Notes: a model not told the origin generated them from the sequence alone. Numbered from the stretch's first letter, positions 15,856 to 24,580 are shown. The stretch: 64,000 nt of DNA from Pseudoalteromonas luteoviolacea H33-S (GCF_001625695.1 NZ_AUXY01000058.1:124001-188000); one strand, 5' to 3'. Made by a program: numbers and translations.

Positions 15856-15892
15856 TTTATATCCTTCAACATGTTTTTATTGTTACGCAGGT

Positions 15893-16327
15893 TTATCTAC
15901 CTGCTTTTTTAAACTTCAGCGGACCCTTACTTCCCCCTGAAGCATATTCTCCTATCAAATACTGTCCGTCCTCGGACAGCGTCAACGTATGGACACCTTC
16001 TGTTGTCCATCCTGGAATTTGTTGCGTTACCTGAACCTTCACCGTGATAGTGTCTTTTTCACGTACACCATTACCATGCTCTACAAACGGTGTCCCTTTA
16101 AATTCTAAATAATGAGCAGTAAACACCTCACTCCCTTGCTGTGAAACAATTAAGTGGCCATTGGCAAAATTGCTGTTGTTAACGTCATGCCAAAGACCTG
16201 CAATACGTCGCTCAGAAACCTGTTCATTAACGTTTATCGAAGAAGAGACAGCGCTGTCATCAGCGTTAGAATAAAAAGCGCAATTTATTGTCAAAAGCAC
16301 GCATATTGAACGAAAAGCTTTGTACAT
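15893..16327 (-). CDS. Small secreted protein of unknown function upstream of the chitinase
   Basis: This 144-residue protein has an N-terminal hydrophobic segment (ICVLLTINCAFYSNA) that looks like a signal peptide with cleavage near 22. The mature region is beta-rich with GLWHDV, GHLIVSQQG and GEYASGG motifs, suggesting a small beta-barrel or sandwich. I do not recognise a family. It lies 37 bases upstream of the chitinase on the same strand with no terminator active in that direction, so the two may be cotranscribed. Confidence 0.7.
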   Translation of the reverse strand: MYKAFRSICVLLTINCAFYSNADDSAVSSSINVNEQVSERRIAGLWHDVNNSNFANGHLIVSQQGSEVFTAHYLEFKGTPFVEHGNGVREKDTITVKVQVTQQIPGWTTEGVHTLTLSEDGQYLIGEYASGGSKGPLKFKKAGR

Positions 16328-16764
16328 TGCTATAGGCCCTCAAATTTTAAGTTAACAAAATCATTAATGTTATTAACACCAATGTACCTAATATAAAGTA
16401 AAACACAACCCGCTTTAGGAACTAGAAAATACCAACTAAGCACAATTTAAGGCATAACCTCAGCCTACTTTCGCTTTTTATAAGCGCTATTAGGCTGAAT
16501 TTATTACTTTTAAAAAAATCACATGAATTACACTCAATGTAATGAAATAGTAAAAATAATGGACTAAAGCGTTTTAGCTATCTGTATTATCATCCAAATA
16601 CCTGCCGGATGAGCGATTAACTAGCTCCTTATACATAACAAAATCAACTAAAGTCCTTATGATCTGTGCATGTGACTCAACATTAATATTGATCAACTGA
16701 ATTGAAAACGCACTGACCACGGTCCACATTAGAAGATTAAAACCAACGAATAAAAGGAAAGGTG
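16328..16764. other. Non-coding gap with one stem-loop
   Basis: This AT-rich region separates two divergent genes. CAGCCTA (16461-16467) and TAGGCTG (16491-16497) form the base of a hairpin, with a second small pairing (GCGCTT/AAGCG) inside. No T run of terminator quality follows. A 65-codon frame on the minus strand (16574-16771) covers the promoter of the GST gene and is not supported. Confidence 0.4.
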
Positions 16765-17631
16765 ATGACACAGACTACTTATACACCAGAACGAGTTTGG
16801 CAATGGCAAGCAGGTAACGGCGGAAAATTTGCCAATATAAATCGCCCAACAGCAGGGCACAGATTTGACAAGGCTCTGCCAACTGGCAAGCACCCGATCC
16901 AACTTTATTCTTTAGCGACCCCTAATGGCGTTAAGGTCACCATTTTACTCGAAGAGCTCCTTGAAAAAGGTATCGTAGGGGCGGAGTACAATGCCTTTTT
17001 AATTGATATTATGGAAGGAGATCAGTTCTCCTCTGGGTTTTGTGATATTAATCCCAATTCAAAAATCCCTGCACTCATTGATAACAGTCAAACGCCATCT
17101 ATTCGAGTATTTGAATCTGGCGCAATCTTGCTCTATCTGGCAGAAAAATTCTCTGAGTTTATTCCTAACTCTCTCGCGCTTCGCACCGAGTGTCTTAACT
17201 GGTTATTCTGGCAAATGGGATCAGCACCTATTTTAGGTGGTGGATTTGGACACTTTTATGCTTATGCACCAGAAAAATACCCATACCCAATAGACCGATA
17301 TACCATGGAAGTAAAGAGACAACTAGATGTGTTAAATAATCACCTACAGAACAATACTTATATGTGTGGCGATGAATACACCATTGCAGACATAGCTATT
17401 TGGCCTTGGTATGGGGTACTCGTTGAAGGCGGGCTGTATGAGGCTGCTGAGTTTTTAAATGTACAAGAATACGCTCACGTTCAACGTTGGGCTAAATCAA
17501 TTTCAAAACGCCCTGCAGTCAAGCGCGGGCGAATGGTCAACCGTACATGGGGTGAGCCCAGTGAACAGCTTCACCAAAGACATGATAGCAGCGATTTTGA
17601 ATTAAACACCCAAGACAAGCTTAACCAGTAA
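16765..17631 (+). CDS. yghU: Glutathione S-transferase, YghU family
   Basis: This 288-residue protein has the YghU long N-terminal lead (about 45 residues) before a thioredoxin-like GST domain (LYSLATPNGVKVTILLEEL, then NSKIPALID, and ESGAILLYLAEKF where Glu-Ser binds the gamma-glutamyl group). An all-alpha C-terminal domain follows (EYTIADIAIWPWYG). The family binds two glutathione molecules and has disulfide-bond reductase and peroxide-reducing activity in the cytoplasm. I start at ATG 16765, six bases after AAGGA; a GTG three bases earlier is in frame. Confidence 0.93.
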   Translation: MTQTTYTPERVWQWQAGNGGKFANINRPTAGHRFDKALPTGKHPIQLYSLATPNGVKVTILLEELLEKGIVGAEYNAFLIDIMEGDQFSSGFCDINPNSKIPALIDNSQTPSIRVFESGAILLYLAEKFSEFIPNSLALRTECLNWLFWQMGSAPILGGGFGHFYAYAPEKYPYPIDRYTMEVKRQLDVLNNHLQNNTYMCGDEYTIADIAIWPWYGVLVEGGLYEAAEFLNVQEYAHVQRWAKSISKRPAVKRGRMVNRTWGEPSEQLHQRHDSSDFELNTQDKLNQ

Positions 17632-17644
17632 TGCACGCACTGTT

Positions 17645-17662
17645 AGCCCCTTTTGTGGGGCT
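17645..17662. terminator. Stem-loop between convergent genes
   Basis: AGCCCC (17645-17650), a TTTTGT loop and GGGGCT (17657-17662), followed by TCATTT, lie between the GST gene and the convergent VOC gene. This is a plausible shared terminator. Confidence 0.65.
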
Positions 17663-17675
17663 TCATTTGATGTTA

Positions 17676-18149
17676 TCACTGCGCTTGCTGTTTAGAGATA
17701 AACTCGCTCATCCTCTCTTGTAACTCTGCTTCCGTTAAGTCTTCAATATGAGTTGCAATTGTCCAAACATGTCCAAACGGGTCTTCTAATGTGCCCGCCC
17801 TATCACCATAAAACTGATCTTCAACAGCTCTGAGCTCTTTTGCACCCATTGCCAAAGCTTGTGAGAACACAAAGTCGACATCTTCTACATAGTGCATCAA
17901 AGAAACCGAAGTGCCTCCCAATTGCTTTGGCCCCTTGAAATGCATATCCGGACATTCATCACTGATCATGATATGCGAGTCGCCAACTTTCAATTCAGCA
18001 TGTGCGATTAATCCGTCTGGCATGTTTAGCTGCATAACCAATGACGCATTAAATACTTTTTGATAAAAATGAATGGCGTCAGCGCCACCTTGTACAATTA
18101 AATAAGGCGTGATCGCATGATACCCTTCGGGAATTCCCTTAACCGCCAT
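17676..18149 (-). CDS. VOC-family (PhnB/glyoxalase-like) protein
   Basis: This 157-residue protein has the two beta-alpha-beta repeats of the vicinal oxygen chelate fold: ITPYLIVQGGADAIHFYQKVF, HAELKVGDSHIMISDE, and a C-terminal YGDRAGTLEDPFGHVWTIATH. The last two follow the PhnB/YqjA-type pattern in which substrate and metal bind at the dimer interface. The precise reaction is not known for this group. It is monocistronic and converges on the GST gene. Confidence 0.88.
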   Translation of the reverse strand: MAVKGIPEGYHAITPYLIVQGGADAIHFYQKVFNASLVMQLNMPDGLIAHAELKVGDSHIMISDECPDMHFKGPKQLGGTSVSLMHYVEDVDFVFSQALAMGAKELRAVEDQFYGDRAGTLEDPFGHVWTIATHIEDLTEAELQERMSEFISKQQAQ

Positions 18150-18311
18150 GATTGTTGCTCCTAAGCCATGTATGTGAAACTAAAACTAGCCTAATATTTG
18201 CAAAGCACAACTTTACCCTGAGCTTCCCCCATGACACAGATTGAAATATGACGCTTTTCTTCCGTCAAAAAAACGCTAAACTATGCGTTTTTATCGCATT
18301 TCGGGGTCATT

Positions 18312-19067
18312 ATGCAGCGCAAAAAATTAGTTAACCAACTCACAGAATTACTCAAACCTTTTCAAATAAGTGACTTTTGCCCCAATGGTTTGCAGGTTGA
18401 AGGTAAGTCAGAAATCAAAAAGATAATTACCGGTGTTACCGCCAGCCAAGCGCTAATAGATGTTGCGATAGAAAAACAAGCCGATGCCATCTTAGTGCAC
18501 CATGGTTACTTTTGGAAAGGTGAAGACCAGCCAATTACAGGCATGAAAAAGCGTCGCATCCAAAGTTTACTTGCACACGACATTAATTTGCTGGCTTATC
18601 ACCTGCCTCTTGATGTGCACCCAGAACTTGGCAACAATGCGCAACTTGGTGAGCTCCTAGATCTGATTGTAGAGCGCCCATTGGAGCCGTGGAATAAGAA
18701 CAGTGTCGCTGTTAAAGGGAAGCTAAAAACCCCAATGACAGTCGGTGAGTTTGCGCAATTAATAGAACAAAAATTAGATAGACCACCACTGGTAAATCAA
18801 GCTGGTGAGCACAAGATTGAAACGATTGCGTGGTGCACAGGCGGCGGTCAAAGCTTTATTGATCTAGCGGCAAGTCAAGGCATTGATGCCTACCTAACAG
18901 GTGAAGCATCAGAGCAAACCATCCATAGTTCTAATGAGCAAGGCATCCACTTTTTTGCTGCTGGACACCATGCAACTGAACGTTACGGTGTTAAAGCCTT
19001 AGGGGAATATTTGGCTGACAAATACGACCTTGATGTTGAGTTTGTCGATATTAATAACCCGGTTTAA
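18312..19067 (+). CDS. Nif3-like dinuclear metal centre protein (YbgI family)
   Basis: This 251-residue Nif3 family protein matches the length of E. coli YbgI. Metal ligands are visible as ILVHHGYFWKG (two His near 63-64), DVHPELGNN (near 98) and HHATERYG (His/Glu near 219-223). NIF3 proteins form hexameric toroids with a di-metal site; they are often annotated as GTP cyclohydrolase I type 2 without firm proof in bacteria. It is followed 6 bases later by cmoM, so the two are probably cotranscribed. Confidence 0.93.
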   Translation: MQRKKLVNQLTELLKPFQISDFCPNGLQVEGKSEIKKIITGVTASQALIDVAIEKQADAILVHHGYFWKGEDQPITGMKKRRIQSLLAHDINLLAYHLPLDVHPELGNNAQLGELLDLIVERPLEPWNKNSVAVKGKLKTPMTVGEFAQLIEQKLDRPPLVNQAGEHKIETIAWCTGGGQSFIDLAASQGIDAYLTGEASEQTIHSSNEQGIHFFAAGHHATERYGVKALGEYLADKYDLDVEFVDINNPV

Positions 19068-19073
19068 GCCCAC

Positions 19074-19868
19074 ATGGCGAAAAAGCAACATAAACCTAGT
19101 CCAAAAGATCGTCACTTTTGTGATATCGCTGGCAAGTTTAAGAATAATATCTACGGTACAGCCAAAGGAAAAATTCGTGAAGCCGTGCTCAAGCGAGATT
19201 TAGACGAGCTATTGAGCCAGCACTTTACAGACAAAGCGCTCAGGATACTGGATGTTGGTGGAGGTCAAGGCCAACTTGCGCTTTACCTTGCCAAGCGAGG
19301 CCATCATGTGACTTTACTGGATGTATCAGAGCCTATGTTAGAACTTGCTAAAGAACGCGCTCAAAATGAAAACCTTATCAATGAGATGAGCTTCATCCAT
19401 GCTCAGTTACAAGATATCCCAACACTTGAGCTTGGGCAGTTTGATTTAGTGCTTTGTCATGCCGTTTTAGAATGGATAGTTGAGCAGCAACACGCACTAG
19501 CCATATTAAAAAATTGCTTAAAGCCTGAAGGCGTATTATCTCTGATGTACTTCAATAAGGCAGCGCAGCGTTTAGCCAACATGGTTTATGGTAACTTCGA
19601 TTACGTAGCGAGCGGATTGAAAGTTAAACAAAAAGTGGGACTTAGTCCAAACCAGCCACTAGAAAGTGAGCAAGTTGAATATTGGTTAGACGAGCTTTCT
19701 TTCAAAACGATGAGTAAAACGGGCGTGCGATGTTTTCACGATTATTTACGCGAGCTGCAAAAAGCAGAAGACCAATTTGACGCGCTTTTAGCGCTTGAAT
19801 TGCAGTACAACAGAGCAGAACCATATGCATCAATAGGAAGATATACACATCTGCTTTTGCATGCATAA
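19074..19868 (+). CDS. cmoM: tRNA cmo5U34 carboxyl methyltransferase CmoM
   Basis: This 264-residue class I methyltransferase has SAM motif LDVGGGQGQLALYLA near 57-71 and the CmoM-specific opening FCDIAGKFKNNIYGTAKGKIR. Downstream landmarks are HAVLEWI, LSLMYFNKA, GNFDYV and FHDYLRE. CmoM (SmtA) methylates 5-carboxymethoxyuridine at the wobble position of several tRNAs to give mcmo5U, widening decoding. Agreement with the E. coli protein is close along the whole length, so the call is firm. Confidence 0.94.
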   Translation: MAKKQHKPSPKDRHFCDIAGKFKNNIYGTAKGKIREAVLKRDLDELLSQHFTDKALRILDVGGGQGQLALYLAKRGHHVTLLDVSEPMLELAKERAQNENLINEMSFIHAQLQDIPTLELGQFDLVLCHAVLEWIVEQQHALAILKNCLKPEGVLSLMYFNKAAQRLANMVYGNFDYVASGLKVKQKVGLSPNQPLESEQVEYWLDELSFKTMSKTGVRCFHDYLRELQKAEDQFDALLALELQYNRAEPYASIGRYTHLLLHA

Positions 19869-19875
19869 AAGAAAA

Positions 19876-19920
19876 CGGCCTTAACATCTGCAGCACCCAC
19901 CACGGTACTAATGTTAAGGC
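19876..19920. repeat. Perfect inverted repeat after cmoM
   Basis: GGCCTTAACAT (about 19876-19886) is perfectly repeated in inverse as ATGTTAAGGCC (about 19910-19920) around a 23-base spacer. There is no T run on either side, so it is not a standard intrinsic terminator, although it lies where the cmoM transcript should end. Confidence 0.5.
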
Positions 19921-20038
19921 CAAGACATTTGCTGTAAGAGAGCAGCAACTAAACGTTGACATAGTTGCATGAATTTGTCCCTTGAATCGCTTTGAAATAA
20001 GTTGAAAAGTATATAAATCAAATAATTAATATTTTTCA

Positions 20039-20902
20039 TTAAATTTTTTCATCACTAAAATGCAGCAATACATAATTGTAAAGCTCTTGCTTTTTAGTGG
20101 CGACACCCTGGCCACCTGCCGATATGATCACTTCTTTTTGCTTATCAGACTCAACCCAGGTATAGACATAAAATGGGGTTTCATCTCCCACAGCACGCAT
20201 CGCTCTGAGCAGTTTCAATCCAGCTAAAGGTTCACCATCACGTCCCATATCTGAAATAACGACCGAATATTCGTACATGCTCAATAATAGCAGTGCCTCT
20301 TGTGTTGAGGTCGTATTGTAAACGCCTATCTTTTTCTTAAGAAAATACCCTTGCTCTTTTGTATTGTTTTTAGGGTTATCATCGACCCACAGTATTCTCC
20401 CTTTAGCATCAACGGGTTCACTGGCCTTAAAACTCGTATTTTGTTCATGCACAAACCCGTGGTTAATCACTAGCCATATGCATACGCAACACATCAACAA
20501 AGTGACACCTATCCAAAACTTTAGATGCGCTCCATCAGAATTATGCTCTGCGCGCAGGATTGCTAACTCAAGCTGAGCGGTGCCATTTGCACTGCGAATT
20601 GTGACTTCAGGATTAAACTTGTAGCCCTGCCCTCGCACAGTAAAAATCACATCTTGTTTTACACCTAATCTTCGTAACAAACTTCTCGTATCTGAGATTA
20701 AGCGAGGCAATGACCATGGGGAAACAACGGAGTCAGGCCATAAGTAGGCGACCAACTCCTCTTGAGAACAAACTTTAGGGTGGGTATCAATTAAATAAGC
20801 AAGTAACTTAAAAGTGCGATCTTCAAGTACCGCCTTTTTCCCATCTACTTCGAAGCTTTGACTTCGAGTGTTTAACACTGCATTAGAAAACTGATATTCC
20901 AT
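20039..20902 (-). CDS. Membrane-anchored winged-helix regulator with a C-terminal receiver-like domain
   Basis: This 287-residue protein has an OmpR/ToxR-type winged helix at about 5-95 (EDRTFKLLAYLID, IFTVRGQGYKF). A single transmembrane segment lies at about 129-149. A receiver-like domain covers about 168-285, with acidic ILWVDDNPKNN (D174/D175), phospho-acceptor position D218 (VVISDMGRDGEP) and K270 (GVATKK). ToxR/CadC-type proteins normally have a periplasmic sensor after the membrane span, so a receiver there would be out of reach of cytoplasmic kinases. The SDMGR receiver subtype is usually cytoplasmic, so either the topology is atypical or the domain is a non-phosphorylated sensor. 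Confidence 0.85.
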   Translation of the reverse strand: MEYQFSNAVLNTRSQSFEVDGKKAVLEDRTFKLLAYLIDTHPKVCSQEELVAYLWPDSVVSPWSLPRLISDTRSLLRRLGVKQDVIFTVRGQGYKFNPEVTIRSANGTAQLELAILRAEHNSDGAHLKFWIGVTLLMCCVCIWLVINHGFVHEQNTSFKASEPVDAKGRILWVDDNPKNNTKEQGYFLKKKIGVYNTTSTQEALLLLSMYEYSVVISDMGRDGEPLAGLKLLRAMRAVGDETPFYVYTWVESDKQKEVIISAGGQGVATKKQELYNYVLLHFSDEKI

Positions 20903-21106
20903 ATCTTCATGATTTCCAATTAATTAACTAATAATCATAAGAATTCATAGACTATACCAAAGTCTTCAACAGAGCTAGTCTTTCGAGCTAGTAATAATGT
21001 CTAATGGAATGTACCTAAATACGCACTTTCTTTGCCTGATTAGCTGAACACATTTAGTCCATTTATCATACATAAACAGTGTGCACACAGGCTTCCAATG
21101 AGGCTG

Positions 21107-21688
21107 TTAGCGGCAAACATCATGTATTAATTGGTTAGCTAGACTCGCTATGATACTCGCGTCCTTTTGAGCTTGAGAAAATGTCCTAAGTCCATAAATA
21201 CCAACAATTAAACTTTGTGCACGCTGCTCAGGTAATCGCTCACCAGTTATAACACCTTCTTGTTCTGCTTGCATAAAAATGTCTTTCATAAAACTTTGCC
21301 ACATGACGCACTGCTGGCTCAAAACAGCCTGTGCCTGCGCATCTGTTTGTGCAATTTCATTAATGGCCTTTTGGCTTAAACAAGATTGAGTGGGATCGCC
21401 ACTAATACACTCAGCAACAATACTATCTAAGTATGCTTGTAAACCACTTAATGCGCCGTTTTGCTCATGAAAAATAGCACGTAACTCTTCGCTTCTATCC
21501 AAGTTGTACTGTTCTAACGACGCAAGTAATAATCCTTTTTTATTCTCAAATGCACAGTAAATCGAACCTGGATGCAGCCCTGTAGCACGCTTTAAATCTT
21601 GCATACTGGTTTTATTGTAGCCTTTTTCCATAAATGCATTCATAGCGGCTCTTAGAACAGCTTCTCTATCAAACTCTGCGCTTCTCAT
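21107..21688 (-). CDS. TetR-family repressor, probably NemR/AcuR-like
   Basis: This 193-residue protein has an N-terminal TetR HTH (REAVLRAAMNAFMEKGYNKTSMQDL in order, then TGLHPGSIYCAFENKKGLL) and a C-terminal ligand-binding helical domain with cysteines (CISGDPTQSCL). The start at ATG 21688 is chosen because GGAG lies 6 bases before it; an earlier in-frame start would run through an operator. It is divergent from a NemA-like reductase, and three TTGAA-n6-TTCAA palindromes lie between them. This suggests that it represses both genes until an electrophile modifies or binds it. Confidence 0.88.
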   Translation of the reverse strand: MRSAEFDREAVLRAAMNAFMEKGYNKTSMQDLKRATGLHPGSIYCAFENKKGLLLASLEQYNLDRSEELRAIFHEQNGALSGLQAYLDSIVAECISGDPTQSCLSQKAINEIAQTDAQAQAVLSQQCVMWQSFMKDIFMQAEQEGVITGERLPEQRAQSLIVGIYGLRTFSQAQKDASIIASLANQLIHDVCR

Positions 21689-21729
21689 TGATAACTCCAC
21701 GTGGGGATTTAAAGGTATATTAAACAATT

Positions 21730-21796
21730 TTGAACAAATGTTCAAAAACACTCTTGAATGATCGTTCAAATAAAGCTATCTTGAATAAACATTCAA
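21730..21796. promoter_or_regulatory. Three 16-base TetR-type operators
   Basis: TTGAACAAATGTTCAA (21730-21745), TTGAATGATCGTTCAA (21754-21769) and TTGAATAAACATTCAA (21781-21796) share TTGAAY-n4-RTTCAA symmetry. They start 24 and 27 bases apart and fill the divergent promoter between the TetR gene and the Old Yellow Enzyme gene. The sequence shows the repeats directly; assigning them to the neighbouring TetR protein is inference. Confidence 0.85.
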
Positions 21797-21816
21797 AATA
21801 AAGAGAACCACAACCC

Positions 21817-22860
21817 ATGACAGATATCTTATTTCAGCCCTATAAATTAAACGCCGCAATCTCGTTAAAAAACCGCGTATTAATGGCGCCTTTAACACGC
21901 TGTATGGCAGACGACGCACTCGTCCCTACGGATGATATGGCAGCATATTATGCAAGACGAGCTGATGCTGGATTGATTATTTCTGAAGCGACTATTATCC
22001 GACCGGATGGCCAAGGGTATCCAAATACGCCAGGGTTATTTACTCCTGAGCAAATCAATGGATGGCGAAAGGTCACTGATGCTGTGCACAATAATGGTGG
22101 TAAGATTTTTGCGCAGCTATGGCACACAGGCCGCACGGCACACCCCTACTTTTATGATGGAGACACTGTCATAGCGCCCAGTGCTCAAGGTCTTGAGGGA
22201 ACAGTCCCGCGTATGAGAGAGCTCAGTTATCAAGTGCCAACTCCTGCTACCGTTGAGCAAATCAAGCAACTGGTTGATGACTACGCTCAGGCAGCTGCCA
22301 ACGCGATAGATGCTGGCTTTGATGGTGTTGAGATCCATGGTGCTAATGGTTATCTCATCGACCAATTTTTGCATTATGATAGCAATACCCGAACTGACCA
22401 ATACGGCGAAACTCCAGAAAATATGAGCCGATTTGCTTTGGAAGTCGTCGATGCTATTGCAGCACGTATCGGTCATGAAAAAACAGCCTTACGCCTATCT
22501 CCAGGTGCATATTTCAACATGGCTGCAGACGCACGAGACAAAGCTGTGTTTGACTATTTATTACCTGAATTGGAAAAACGCAATTTAGCCTTTTTACATA
22601 TTGGTATATTCGATGACGAAATGACGTTCGAGCACCTTGGTGGCCGAGCTTCTGATTATGTTAGAGCAAGATATCAAAAAACATTGGTCGGTGTGGGTGG
22701 ATTTACCCCAGAAACAGGGGCTACAGCAATAGAGACCGACCGTTTTGACTTACTCGCAATTGGCAGGCCATTTATTGCCAACCCAGATTACATGTCCAAA
22801 GTGAAAAACCAGCAACCTTTAACCGAATACAATGAAGAGATGCTAACAACTCTCGAATAA
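21817..22860 (+). CDS. nemA: Old Yellow Enzyme family ene-reductase, NemA-like
   Basis: This 347-residue FMN-dependent oxidoreductase has a TIM barrel. Landmarks include NRVLMAPLTRCMA at the N-terminus, QLWHTGR near 105, GVEIHGANGYLIDQFL near 170, the NTRTDQYG loop and RPFIANPD near the C-terminus for phosphate binding. NemA-type enzymes reduce activated alkenes, N-ethylmaleimide and nitroesters using NADPH. It is transcribed away from the TetR repressor, whose operators overlap its promoter. Confidence 0.95.
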   Translation: MTDILFQPYKLNAAISLKNRVLMAPLTRCMADDALVPTDDMAAYYARRADAGLIISEATIIRPDGQGYPNTPGLFTPEQINGWRKVTDAVHNNGGKIFAQLWHTGRTAHPYFYDGDTVIAPSAQGLEGTVPRMRELSYQVPTPATVEQIKQLVDDYAQAAANAIDAGFDGVEIHGANGYLIDQFLHYDSNTRTDQYGETPENMSRFALEVVDAIAARIGHEKTALRLSPGAYFNMAADARDKAVFDYLLPELEKRNLAFLHIGIFDDEMTFEHLGGRASDYVRARYQKTLVGVGGFTPETGATAIETDRFDLLAIGRPFIANPDYMSKVKNQQPLTEYNEEMLTTLE

Positions 22861-22874
22861 TGCTTTGACTATCA

Positions 22875-22901
22875 GGGTTACTACTTTACCAGTGGTAGCC
22901 C
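22875..22901. terminator. Stem-loop between convergent genes
   Basis: GGGTTACTAC (22875-22884) pairs with GTGGTAGCCC (22892-22901), with two G-T pairs, over a 7-base loop. It lies across the 3' end of the rhodanese gene and just after the ene-reductase stop. No T run is obvious. Confidence 0.4.
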
Positions 22902-23285
22902 TTGCGACTTCCAGCCCAAAATGTCTCCCTCTAGGTGGAACAATTTAAAGCCGCGTTTAAATAAAGCGCTTTCAAAAATTTGCGCCCTCCTGCCAGAGCG
23001 GCAATAGACCACTAATGTTTGATCTTTTAGCTCATTAAGAAGAAATGACTGCGCTTCAATTTGGTCATAAGGAATATTGATTGCGCCTTTAATATGGCCA
23101 TCAGCGTATTCTTCAACAGTACGCACATCGATAATCGTATATGGAGTATCTGACATTTGATTAATTAGCAACTCTGTTGCTTTGACAGCTTGAACATTAG
23201 CACTGACCACCGCACTAACACACAATGAAGAAACCAACATTATTTTTATTAAAAATGCCTCAAAAAACCGTCTAGAACTCAACAT
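22881..23285 (-). CDS. Exported single-domain rhodanese-like protein
   Basis: This 134-residue protein has an N-terminal hydrophobic signal segment (FLIKIMLVSSLCVSAVVSANV, so probably periplasmic) followed by one rhodanese domain. The domain has IIDVRTVEEYADGHIKGAINIP and the active-site loop VVYCRSGRRA, whose Cys would carry the persulfide. I start at ATG 23285 because AAGGAG lies 7 bases upstream; an earlier ATG at 23327 has no such site. Small periplasmic rhodaneses are thought to act in thiol or sulfur transfer; no specific partner is visible. Confidence 0.88.
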   Translation of the reverse strand: MLSSRRFFEAFLIKIMLVSSLCVSAVVSANVQAVKATELLINQMSDTPYTIIDVRTVEEYADGHIKGAINIPYDQIEAQSFLLNELKDQTLVVYCRSGRRAQIFESALFKRGFKLFHLEGDILGWKSQGLPLVK

Positions 23286-23811
23286 CAACAAACTCCTTAC
23301 TAAAGTTTTGAAAAAACGCATTACCAAAATAGCCTATCTTAGAAATCATTGAAAGACGATTTATGTACCAATGAACAAATCTTTTTTTAAAAAAAACACC
23401 AGCCTAATAAGACACTAAACACCTAATTTTTAAAATAAAATAAAACTCTGATTGAATTAATTAGCGTCTACTATCCTTTAGTCTAATACCGAAAATCCCA
23501 ATACCTACTATTACTTACTGCACGCGCGATTGGACAATTGGTTAGACAACTCAACTTGTTAAATTTTGAGTTTTTAGTCTAATCTAAAATTGGATATTGA
23601 GCAGTATGGCAGAGATTTAAGTAATACGTGCCTAAATCAAATACAAAATCATGAGTATTTGTCTTTTATATTAAACAAATTGGTTATTAATTCGTCACAT
23701 TAGACATGAACAATAACGTTAGTTTTAACCCGTCACTGAATACAACCACTTCAGTGATACGTGGCTTAGTTGTGCAGTTGTTTTGCCACTTAATGTTCGG
23801 AACAGCACATT
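23286..23811. other. Long intergenic region upstream of phaB with repeated GTCTAA motifs
   Basis: I see no gene here. TTTAGTCTAAT occurs twice, exactly, at 23477-23487 and 23573-23583. The inverse core TTAGAC occurs at 23542-23547 and 23700-23705. These may be regulator sites for the PHA genes or the rhodanese gene. The region is AT-rich. Confidence 0.4.
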
Positions 23812-24561
23812 ATGGAAAATAAAAAAATAGCAGTAGTAACAGGCGCTTTAGGTGGAATCGGTACAGCCATTACCCAAAAGCTGGTAGAAAATAATTACTT
23901 TGTTATTGCAGTCGCAAGCCCAAGACGTAACGAGGCAGACTTTGATACTTGGTGCAATGAATCAAATATCAACCCGAAATATGTTTCACCATTATTTTTA
24001 GATGTAACTGACGCACAAGCATGCACTGATAGCCTTGAGTCAGTTATTGATAATCACGGTAAAATTGACGTTTTAGTTAATAATGCAGGTATTACTCGTG
24101 ATGCTTCATTTAAAAAAATGAATGCGCAGCAATGGCACGATGTCATTGATACAAATTTAAATTCTATGTTCAATATGACTCAACCACTTTTTGCACACAT
24201 GTGCAGTAATAAGTCAGGTCGTATTATCAATATCTCTAGCGTCAATGGTCAAAAAGGACAATTTGGCCAAGCAAACTACGCAGCAGCCAAAGCAGGTATG
24301 ATTGGCTTTAGTAAATCTCTTGCCTATGAAGGCGCGCGAGCGGGTGTAACCGTGAATGTTGTTGCACCTGGTTATACAGAAACCCCTATGGTTGCAAAAA
24401 TGCGTGAAGACGTATTAGAAAGCATCAAGGCGCAAGTGCCGATGCAACGACTTGCAACACCATTAGAAGTTGCAGAAACAGTGAGCTTTTTAGCCTCTGA
24501 TGGTGCAGCGTATATTACTGGTGAAACGCTTGCCTTAAACGGCGGCCTTTATATGAACTAA
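23812..24561 (+). CDS. phaB: Acetoacetyl-CoA reductase PhaB
   Basis: This 249-residue short-chain dehydrogenase has the NADPH-binding TGALGGIGTAI near 10, NNAGITRD near 90, catalytic Ser near 142 (ISSVNGQKGQ), the YAAAK motif (Tyr/Lys near 155-159), and the C-terminal ITGETLALNGGLYMN typical of PhaB and FabG-type enzymes. It reduces acetoacetyl-CoA to (R)-3-hydroxybutyryl-CoA for PHB synthesis. The phasin and PhaC genes that follow make the PhaB call firm over FabG. Confidence 0.94.
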   Translation: MENKKIAVVTGALGGIGTAITQKLVENNYFVIAVASPRRNEADFDTWCNESNINPKYVSPLFLDVTDAQACTDSLESVIDNHGKIDVLVNNAGITRDASFKKMNAQQWHDVIDTNLNSMFNMTQPLFAHMCSNKSGRIINISSVNGQKGQFGQANYAAAKAGMIGFSKSLAYEGARAGVTVNVVAPGYTETPMVAKMREDVLESIKAQVPMQRLATPLEVAETVSFLASDGAAYITGETLALNGGLYMN

Positions 24562-24580
24562 GAACTCAACGATACCATTT

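Noticed and set aside
15887..15910. GCAGGT-ACCTGC hairpin with T6 between the small secreted protein and chitinase genes
   Set aside because: The T run is on the plus strand, whereas both genes are on the minus strand; it overlaps the stop codon and does not terminate their transcript.
16574..16771. A 65-codon minus-strand frame with a hydrophobic N-terminus
   Set aside because: It covers the promoter and start of the GST gene, has no ribosome binding site seen, and its composition fits AT-rich chance reading.
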